DNA of 64,000 bases from Psychrobacter sp. WY6. Its GTDB lineage: Bacteria > Pseudomonadota > Gammaproteobacteria > Pseudomonadales > Moraxellaceae. The notes beneath the pieces are model-generated. The model had not been told where the DNA came from, searched no databases, and was given only the letters and a program-made list of their open reading frames with translations. Location: contig NZ_CP049902.1 in the NCBI RefSeq assembly GCF_018448495.1, forward strand, positions 1,798,001 to 1,862,000. The letters are read 5' to 3'. The translations under genes were made by a program, and so were the position numbers. Shown in pieces: positions 55,727-64,000 of the stretch (position 1 is its first letter; each line of letters begins with the position of its first letter).

Positions 55727-58677
55727 ATGAGCCAGTTAAAAGCTGTGATTACCCGCTTAAGCCCAAGCTGTCGACAGTGTTTGCAGCAGGCAGCTAGGCT
55801 TTGTATTAATAATGGGCATCGTGAAGTCGATACTGTCCATCTATTGCATGAACTGATTGCCACGCCGCACAATGATGTGGCTCAAATACTTAAATTTAAT
55901 AAGATTCATCAGCAGTCATTACTAGCAGATATAACTGATTTGCTAAACACCTTTGGTCAGGCAACAGGCTCAACGCCAGTATTTAGTCAAGGTTTGATGG
56001 CGTTACTAGAAGATGCGTGGGAGCTAGCCAGTAGCCAATATAATCAAAGTGCTGATAAAAATAGCCCGCTAGAAATTCGCTCTGGTCATATATTGCTCGT
56101 GCTATTGGCGTATGAGCGTTATCAGTCGCTACTCAAAACTCTTCCTGAGCCACTACAGTATATCGACCGCTTTACCCTAAAAGATGATTATGAGCGTCAA
56201 TGTCTCGGTAGTACTGAGGGCAGTGGATCAAGCAGTAATAAAATTACCAATAGTAAAGGCGTCAATAAGGGTGCTGATGATGGTGCGAATAGTGCAGACA
56301 ATGATGCTAACAATCAAGAATCTTTAGACACTAAGAAAACTGAAGCTAAGCCAACCCCTGCGTTGGATAATATACTTATGACTTGACTGCTAAAGCCAGT
56401 TCAGAGCAAATAGACCCTGTCATTGGCCGTGAGTTTGAAATTCATCAGTTGATCGATATTTTGATTCGTCGCCGCCAAAATAACCCTATTTTGACGGGTG
56501 AGGCAGGGGTAGGTAAAACAGCAGTGGTAGAAGGATTGGCGCAAAAGATAGTCGCCGGTCAAGTGCCTGATCAGCTCAAAGATGTGACGATACGTAGTCT
56601 TGACATGGGCTTGCTGCAAGCAGGGGCAAGCGTCAAAGGGGAGTTTGAGAACCGTCTCAAGCAAGTCATTGAAGAAGTACAAGCCTCGCTACAGCCTATT
56701 ATATTATTCATTGATGAAGCGCATACTTTGATTGGTGCTGGTGGGCAAGCGGGTCAAAATGACGCGGCGAACTTACTGAAGCCTGCGCTGGCTCGTGGTG
56801 AGCTCAGAACCATTGCGGCGACGACATGGTCAGAATATAAAAAGTACTTCGAAAAAGACGCAGCATTGTCACGTCGCTTCCAAGTCGTCAAAGTCGATGA
56901 GCCTGATATAGAGACAGCAGTAGCGATGATTCGTGGTCTAAGTGCCAAGATGCAGAATCATTTTGGTATATTGATCGATGACGATGCGCTACAAGCGGCG
57001 GTTGAGTTATCCGCACGTTATATCAGCGATAGGCAGCTGCCTGATAAAGCGGTCAGTGTATTAGACACGGCGGCGGCACGGGTGAGCTTATCCAAGACCG
57101 CCATACCCAATCAACTTGACAGATTAAACGCCAAAGGGGTGCAGTTAGAGCAGCATATCAATAATCTCAGTCAGCAGCTCGAGCGTATCGGCGGTGTGGA
57201 CGAAAAAGAAAAAGTCAGCCAAAAAATTGCCGTATTAGATGAGCAGCGCCAAACCAATCAGCAAAGCATTGCTGATATGACCAGTCGTTGGCACGAACAG
57301 CGCGAGCTTAATGATCAGCTTGATTCCTTGAATCAGCAGTTGAATGACAAGACAGATGGTTCTGATGCGCTTAGTGCAAAAGAGCGCTTAGACAAACAAG
57401 CTGAATATCAAAGTATCGAGCAATCGTTAAAACAAGTACAAGAGACGCAGCGCCTTATTCATCCCGTATTGGATCGTCAGGTCATCAAGCAGATCATCTC
57501 AGATTGGACTGGAATACCGCTGAATGATATGGCAGGTAATGAAAAAGACCATATCTTGGGTTTGGCTGATACCTTGCAAGCCCGGGTCATCGGCCAAGAT
57601 CATTCGGTGGCCGCTATCGTCAAGCGGATTCATACCGCAAAAGCCCGCTTAGATGATCCCAATCGTCCGCAAGGTGTGTTTATGCTCGTCGGGCCAAGTG
57701 GTGTAGGCAAGACCGAAACCGCGCTGGCGCTATCAGAGGTGCTGTACGGCGGTGAGCGTAACCTTATTACGATTAACCTGTCAGAGTATCAAGAAGCCCA
57801 TAGCGTTGCTTCGTTAAAAGGCTCGCCTCCAGGTTATGTTGGCTATGGTGAAGGTGGTGTATTAACCGAAGCGATTCGCCGTCGTCCTTATAGCGTACTC
57901 TTACTTGATGAAGTAGAAAAAGCCCATCCAGACGTATTGGATTTGTTTTATCAGGTCTTTGATAAAGGGGTGATGGAAGACAGCGAAGGGCGTTTAATTG
58001 ATTTCAAAAACACGCTTATTTTATTGACAAGTAATGTTGGTTCGTCTGCGATTATGCAGGCATGTATCAATACAGATCCGAGTGTTACTGACTTTAGCCT
58101 GCCAGACAGTGATAGCCTAAAACAAGTCATTAATCCGCATTTGTATAAAGCCTTTAAGCCCGCGTTTTTGGGTCGTTTAACGGTCATTCCTTATTATCCA
58201 TTAACGGATGATGCGCTCGCAGAAATTATTCGCCTTAAGCTGGACAAAATCACTGGCCGTATTCATAACAATTATGATGTGCCTTGTGTCATTGATGATG
58301 AGGTGATTGAGCTGATTTTATCGCGTTGTCATGAGGTCGATTCTGGTGCACGTAACGCCGATGCGATTATCAGTCATACCTTGCTGCCGCAGATGGCGGG
58401 TCAGCTACTGGCTCATGATGACAGTCAAAGTGTGTTAAAGAAAATTACCGTATTCGTCGATGCGGACGATAATTTTGCCTACCGTCTGGATACTGATGCC
58501 GTTGTGGCGCTCAATCAAATGGCGCAACACAGCGAAGATGAAACTGAATATCAAGTTGAGGATCAAGTTAAAGAACCACCAAGAAAACCCCTTTCAGCTA
58601 AAAAGCCGACAGTGAAAAAAGTCGCCAGCAAAAAACCTACTAAAAGGCTATTAAAGAGGAGTCATTATAATGAGTAA
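55727..58677 (+). CDS. clpV: TssH (ClpV), sheath-recycling AAA+ ATPase (one frameshift)
   Basis: From ATG 55727 (after AAAGGAAAAG) an N domain with [13 protein letters not shown] and [10 protein letters not shown] is followed by a Ser/Asn-rich linker. A break near 56,370 separates it from D-P-V-I-G-R-E, the start of AAA module 1: Walker A G-E-A-G-V-G-K-T and Walker B L-F-I-D-E-A-H. The coiled middle domain (L-D-R-L-N-A-K-G) precedes module 2 with G-P-S-G-V-G-K-T and [11 protein letters not shown] Lys-rich tail ends it. Corrected length is about 983 residues. It disassembles contracted sheaths for reuse. The stop overlaps tssA. Confidence 0.94.
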
Positions 58678-59818
58678 CGATAACTCTTTAGTAAATAAAT
58701 TGACACTCTTATTGCGCCGATTGAAGGCAGTCGTCATGGGGTCGGTGAAGACTTAATATTCGATCCACGTATTAATGCCATCGTTGCTGCTCGTCAAGAA
58801 GATGACCCATTACTGGCACAAGGCAATTGGGTCACTGAACTAAAAGTGGCTGACTGGGATTTTGTCAAAAACCAATGTGCCGATTTGCTCAGCCATACTA
58901 GTAAAGATATGAAGCTGGCATTTGGTATGTCGATGCGTTGAGTCACACCGACCATTTAGCAGGTATTAGTCAGGGGTTAAGTCTGCTACAGACACTCAAT
59001 GACGAGTATTGGCTCACTATGTATCCGCCGCTAGATGGTGAAGAAGACAGTATGGACATCAGAGCAGGGCTGTTGTCATGGTTCGTCAAAGCGCTATCCG
59101 ATGATATTAAGCAGCTATCACTTTCTGATACAGACAGAAAGAAAAATATAACTACAATTACTATCTAACCGCGCGTGATCATGATAAGCAGCGTCAGCAA
59201 AATCCCGATAGCGAAACGTCCAATCAATTAACGCTAAGTGACTATAACCACGCCATCAAGACCAGTAGTGAGACTTGGCAACAAGCACTGATGAGTAATC
59301 TTAAAAAAGTTACTGAGCAGTGGCAGGCCCTGACTGATCAGTTAAATGATTTGATGGGCATGGATGCGCCAGTCTTCGCACCAGTCACGGATTTATTGGT
59401 TGCCCTGACCCAACATTTGCGACCGTTGATACCAGAATATTCTGATACTAGTAGTGTTTCTGCTCAAGAAAGCGTAGCCGATACTATGGACAGTATTGGT
59501 GAAAGTGCAATGTCTGATAGTAGTGGACAAGCTGCTAGCACAAAAAATATTAGCTCAACCAGTTTTAATCCTAGTAACCGAGATCATCAAAGCAATCGTC
59601 AGCAAGCGCTTAAACTATTAGGTCAAATTCAAGATTATTTTTCGACCAATGAGCCGCACAGCCCGGTGACGTTTTTACTCGGTCGGGCGATTGATTGGGC
59701 GGATATGCCGCTCGACCAATGGCTCACTCATATCATCAAAAACGAAGATCAGTTAGCGATACTCTCTGACATGATTGGAATCAAACCCAAACGTGATTCA
59801 TCTGACGATGGCTATTAA
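58670..59818 (+). CDS. tssA: TssA (ImpA_N type) (three frame breaks)
   Basis: The start overlaps the clpV stop. Breaks near 58,715, 58,930 and 59,145 split it. Joined, it reads I-A-P-I-E-G-S-R-H-G-V-G-E-D-L and F-D-P-R-I-N-A-I (ImpA_N, D-L-x-Y-D-P), W-Y-V-D-A-L-S-H-T-D-H-L-A-G, L-L-Q-T-L-N-D-E-Y-W-L-T-M-Y-P. The C-terminal part has a short helical domain (A-L-K-L-L-G-Q-I-Q-D-Y-F and S-P-V-T-F-L-L-G-R-A). About 380 residues. TssA primes baseplate and sheath polymerisation. Confidence 0.88.
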
Positions 59819-59924
59819 TTGAATCAACGACAAATGAATACTTAGTTAACGGGCAATCTGTGCACAAATTATAATCTTGCAATATTAAACTTTCCACCTT
59901 TGGACTGATAAAAAAGGGCTTACC

Positions 59925-62833
59925 ATGGTATGGACTCAAACAAAGCGGCATGTGCAACTGAGTAGTGCCCATCTTGATATTGCTACCAGTCTCATTCAAC
60001 AGGCTGACTTGATTGAAAGCTTACTTGGCATGCCTTTGCCCGACAGCGTTTGGAGTAAGCCCGCGCTTATGCCAGTGCCTACTTCCTACCCAAGCCCTTA
60101 TCATCAAGATCAACGACAGCAGTCTTATCAGCAGCGCCAGCTCGCCCTCTATTGCGGCTACCGTATTAGCATTACTCTACTGCATCCACGGGCAGGACTG
60201 GATATAAAGCAATGGCTAGGGCAAAGTCTCTCGATACATTGGCATACGGGCGACACGCTACTGCCAAGCCAAACCCGTCACGGTATCATCACCGAAGTCG
60301 TTGCTCTCGGTAGTAACAGTGGTATGGCCGCCTACCGCATCATCTGTGAACCTAACTTAGGTCAATTACGCCTGAACAGTCATAATCGCCGTCATCATCA
60401 TCTCAGTCTCAGTGAGCTAATTACCGATATTATCAGTCCATACGATATGAACGTTGAGATTGACGAGCGCCTCAGTGATGACAGCAACTATCATATTCAG
60501 CACAGCGTCCAATACAACCAAACCGATCTTGCTTATCTAACCCAATACCTTGCTCTCTATGGCATCACAGGCTATTACCGTCACGACATCGACAAGCACA
60601 CTCTAATCTTACTACCTAGTGATGGAGAAGAATTGCGTCCTGATGTCAATGATATCCAAAGCATCCTCAGTCAAAACCCTGCCAACCTTGCTGATAGACA
60701 AGACCGCATCACTGCCATTCGTCCCCGTATTGCGCAGCATACTCAGCAAAGCGACTTACATCGTTATGACAGTCGCTTGATGAGTATCTATACTGGCAGT
60801 AGCAGTAGCGAGCAACCTATCGACTCATCAAACAGCACGCATCAGCGCTTTATGCACAGTCATAGCCGTTTTGATGATGACAGTCTCGATAAGCTCGCCA
60901 CCCGCTACCAGCAGAACCAGCAGCAGCGTGCCAATCTAGGCAGCCTCACTGGTAATATCCGTCATCTGAGTTTGCCAAGTAGCCACTATATCGATGGCAA
61001 CCCTTATTTAACCGATCCCATCAGTTTAGTGTATTCATCAGCACATTAATAATCATATTCCTACGGATTGGTTGGGGGCAGCACCCTTTGATCCTATTAC
61101 CTTGCAGTCCAATACGAACCTTGATAATGATGACGACAATGATAATAACGTCCATCATATCAGCGCCTGCTACCTGCCAGCACCATCACCATATTCCCTA
61201 TGGGGAACAGCTGGACAAACTTGGACAACCGCATCCGAGCCTGACAGGTCTGATGAGTGCCAGTATTATTGATACAGACAGCAGCGCCATTACTCATGAC
61301 CGTAACCATCGTGCCCATATTAGATATCACTGGCAGCAAGAAGAAGATGGGCAGGATAACAATAGTGACAGCGCGCATTGGATACCCATCGCCAGTCACC
61401 TCGTCGCTGACCACATGGGACAGACCCATCCTTTGCGTCATGGACAGCACGTCCTTATCGACTTCATCGGTGGCGACATTACTCATCCTATCATCATCGG
61501 TAGCACCCATAACGGCCAGGGTAATTCTGATGCTCAGCACAATAGTCTGACTAGCGATTCTGACCACATAGACGCCACTAGCCCCGCATGGTTTATCAAT
61601 CAAAGCCATGCTCATCCTATAGACGGTATCAAAACTCAAAGCATCGATAGCAGTCGCAGCGGAGAGGCGACCAAAGACAGCCTCATTAATGGCTACAATC
61701 AGCTAATGTTTGATGCCCATCCTGACAGTCCGCAAATTAATGTCTATAGCAGCAGCTTCCAGTCTAGCCTGACCATTGGACATCTGTATCAGCAAACCGA
61801 CCATACACGTGGTAAAGCTAGAGGACGCGGTATTAGCATCGAAACCCAAGCAGCTAGTACTATACAAGGCAGCAGCGGTATTCATATTAGCAGTCACAAT
61901 ATGAATAATGCATCGAATAGCCACATGGGTCATGACAGTCATAGCAAACTGCAAACTGCTGACCAGCACCAAAAAGCTTACGCTCAGCTAGCTGACATCC
62001 ATCAGCCCGTGGGATTAGAAAGCAGCAGCAATAACAAGCAAAGCAGTAGTAAAGAAGATGCGCAAACACCTTTTGCCCAATTTAGCGAAGATACCAATGA
62101 CTCAAGTTTAAGCGAGTCAGGACAATGGCAACAACCTAATCTACTGATCGACTCTCAGCGTCATCTCGCGATGCTAAGCGGACAACACAGTCAGCATACC
62201 AGCACCAAGAATACACATAGCCACGCGACAGACAATACTCATCATCACAGCCAGACGCAAATGAATCAGCTGGTGGCAGGAGACATTCACTACTATTCAA
62301 ACAAAGCCCAAACCCATACCGCCGCTCATGGTGATGTGACTATACAAGCGCACCAAGCGCAAATGCGACTTGATAGTGAGCAAGTCCTACGTATTCATAG
62401 TCGAGACAGTATTGAGATTATCGCGCCTGATACGCTAACCCTAAAAGCGGCGGGCAGTGGCATCGAGATATCGGGTGGTAATGTGACGTTTATCACACCA
62501 AGTCAGGTGGGCTATAAGGCCAGTAAAGTGGATTGGGGTAGTGGGGGTGGAGCAGGATCTCCTGCTGTACACTTACCGACAGCCAAACTACCTGAAAACT
62601 TAGACTATTATCTACGCTATATAGTACATGACCAAGATGATAACCCGCTTGCTTTTACCAAATGTATGCTTATTAAACCTGATGGTTCGACAGAAATTCA
62701 TATTACTGACTATGAAGGTAAGTTAAAACTATTAGTTGATGAAGAATCGAAGGACTATGAGTTGCATGTGATTGTTCATGAAGTGGAGGAAGCAGTAGAG
62801 GATGATGAAGTGGATGTAGAGGGAGAAGACTAG
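59925..62833 (+). CDS. vgrG: VgrG spike protein, His/Ser-rich (two frame breaks)
   Basis: ATG 59925 begins a gp27-like region (L-A-L-Y-C-G-Y-R-I-S-I-T-L-L, G-I-I-T-E-V-V-A, then Y-L-A-L-Y-G-I-T-G-Y-Y). Breaks near 61,045 and 61,165 are followed by P-S-L-T-G-L-M-S-A-S-I-I, H-V-L-I-D-F-I-G-G-D-I-T-H-P-I-I-I-G-S-T and the DUF2345 beta-helix (H-G-D-V-T-I-Q-A-H-Q-A-Q-M-R-L). His and Ser/Asn are unusually common throughout (H-S-H-A-T-D-N-T-H-H-H-S). The C-terminal transthyretin-like segment (Y-Y-L-R-Y-I-V-H-D-Q-D-D-N-P-L-A-F) ends in an acidic tail. It is the operon-borne vgrG and is followed by its cargo 2 bases later. Confidence 0.88.
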
Positions 62834-62835
62834 AT

Positions 62836-64000
62836 ATGGCTAAATATTATACAAAACTTAAATTAGAAGTATCAGACATGGTCGATATTAGCTTAATTAG
62901 ATATGATGTTACAGTCACTTATAAGAGTCTTTCGGCAAAACCCACAAGTAGTAAGCCACATTCATTAGGTAAAAATAGAAGGTTCAGTAACAATGGTCTA
63001 TCTGAAAAACATAATCTCTCTAACCGTGGTGTCGAAGAAGTCAGATATTACATCAAAGATATAAAAGGTAAGCCTATAAAAGATATTACGGCAAATCCAC
63101 TATCTAAGGAAGGGCGAGCTAGTAGATATAAGCTCAAAACAACGCCAGCATCACTCAAAAGGACCCGAAGAATAATAAATAGTAGGTGTAGATAATACTG
63201 AAGTTGCTTGGTATTTAGTTAAAAAACAAGAATCTATTGAAAGTTTTTTAACAAGAGCTTATAAATACACACCAACCAAATTAGAAGAGAACATCTTTCG
63301 AGCTAATAATCCACATTTAATCGGTACGCCTGTTCTTACTTTACAACCTGGTGACGTTGTGATTTTATCCAACTCATCTCATAGCAGTAATACTGAACTT
63401 CAAAAGATGAAAAAATATGCAAAAGATGCCAAAAATAAAATTGAAAAAATGAAGAGAGAGAAAGGTTTTAATCCAGAGCTTTTTGTTTATTTGTCAGATT
63501 TGACCACAAGTACTTTATCTGATGCTGATTTTGTTGGCGTATCTTCAAACCCTGTGCCAACTGAAATAACAAATGATAATAAGGATAGTGATAAAACCCT
63601 TCTTGACTATTTTGCAGATGGTTCTAGTGCTGTAATAACATTCTCAAGTCAAACTAATAAAGATACATTAAAGAATTTTGGAACACTAGTGAGTAACTAT
63701 AATGAAGCACAAGGTACGAAATCTGGTAATTCAAAACATTTCTCTCAATTTAGAACGGACAACGCAAAAATATATAAAGCTTTGAACAATAAATTATCAT
63801 TACGGTTTTTAAAATGGGATCAAGGGGTAAGAACTGATAAATTGAGTAAGTCGATCAAGTCCGAAATGAAAAGATCGACATCATTTAATGGAGGCTTGGA
63901 TGCTTACGTAAATAATATGGAGAAAAATGGAAAAGTAACAAAGACTTTGAAACTTGGTGGTAATCTAGTTGTTGGATACAACGCATTTAAAGGTAGTAAA
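62836..64000 (+). CDS. Cargo effector following VgrG, partial (runs off right edge)
   Basis: ATG 62836 is 2 bases after the vgrG stop. The first frame closes at 63,195; a correction between 63,150 and 63,185 opens D-N-T-E-V-A-W-Y-L-V-K-K-Q-E-S-I-E-S-F and stays open for over 270 codons to base 64,000. That stretch has no suitable start of its own. Blocks R-A-N-N-P-H-L and T-L-Q-P-G-D-V-V-I-L-S-N-S are the LysM-like module (x-A-N-P-H-L-x-G-x-x-x-P-G-x-x-V-V-I-S-D) seen in T6SS cargo proteins delivered by VgrG. What follows is Lys/Asn-rich, ending in G-G-N-L-V-V-G-Y-N-A, perhaps the start of a membrane-active region. The toxic domain and immunity gene lie beyond the window. Confidence 0.6.

Noticed and set aside
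61088..61260. Separate gene starting at 61,088 (MILLPCSPIR)
   Set aside because: The first 25 codons are out-of-frame vgrG; the true reading enters this frame near 61,165 from upstream.

Overview
The window looks like a chromosome segment of a gammaproteobacterium of the Moraxellaceae, most probably Psychrobacter. That is my inference from protein style, the moderate GC content, the tssB-tssC-hcp-tssE-tssF-tssG-clpV-tssA gene order and the 3' end of ssrA; no search was run. It has two halves that meet at the ssrA (tmRNA) 3' end.

Bases 1 to about 29,564 are most of a lambda/HK97-style siphovirus prophage, read left to right. A leftward immunity block (Cas2-like protein, HIRAN protein, CI-type repressor) faces a rightward early operon (Cro-like, CII-like, Rha/KilA-C antirepressor, DUF1376 replication protein with an iteron-like array, RuvC-like nuclease, Q-like antiterminator). 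Stacked hairpins, an HNH nuclease and a probable cos region come next, then terS, terL, protease, capsid, portal, connectors, tail tube, chaperones, tape measure, tail tip, a large fibre with a carboxypeptidase domain, two small membrane proteins and a GH19-type endolysin. The prophage ends in the T-arm/CCA end of ssrA. Integrase and attL must lie left of the window.

Bases 29,540 to 32,521 lie between two copies of the ssrA 3'-end/terminator repeat. They hold decayed genes: a GerMN-like lipoprotein split by an IS630-family element, a short effector-like tail, an exported Ala-rich protein and a scrap of an IS3 transposase.

Bases 32,600 to 47,969 are a leftward type VI secretion cargo island. 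A complete vgrG is followed by a roughly 1,080-residue cargo protein. Further along lies a 5'-truncated vgrG copy carrying a lysozyme domain and its probable lipoprotein immunity partner. Then come a LysM effector cut by an IS3-family element, a YwqK/SH3 protein cut by the same element, and a second IS630 copy. One FGE-sulfatase-like lipoprotein faces the other way.

Bases 48,062 to 64,000 are the rightward T6SS operon: two exported proteins of unknown role, tssB, tssC, hcp, tssE, tssF, tssG, clpV, tssA, a third vgrG and the start of its cargo effector, which runs off the window. Genes tssJ, tssK, tssL and tssM are not in view.

About fifty single-base frame breaks interrupt otherwise well-conserved genes in both halves, including essential phage and T6SS genes. 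I read most of them as assembly indels, so I annotate each gene over its whole span and state where the frame breaks.
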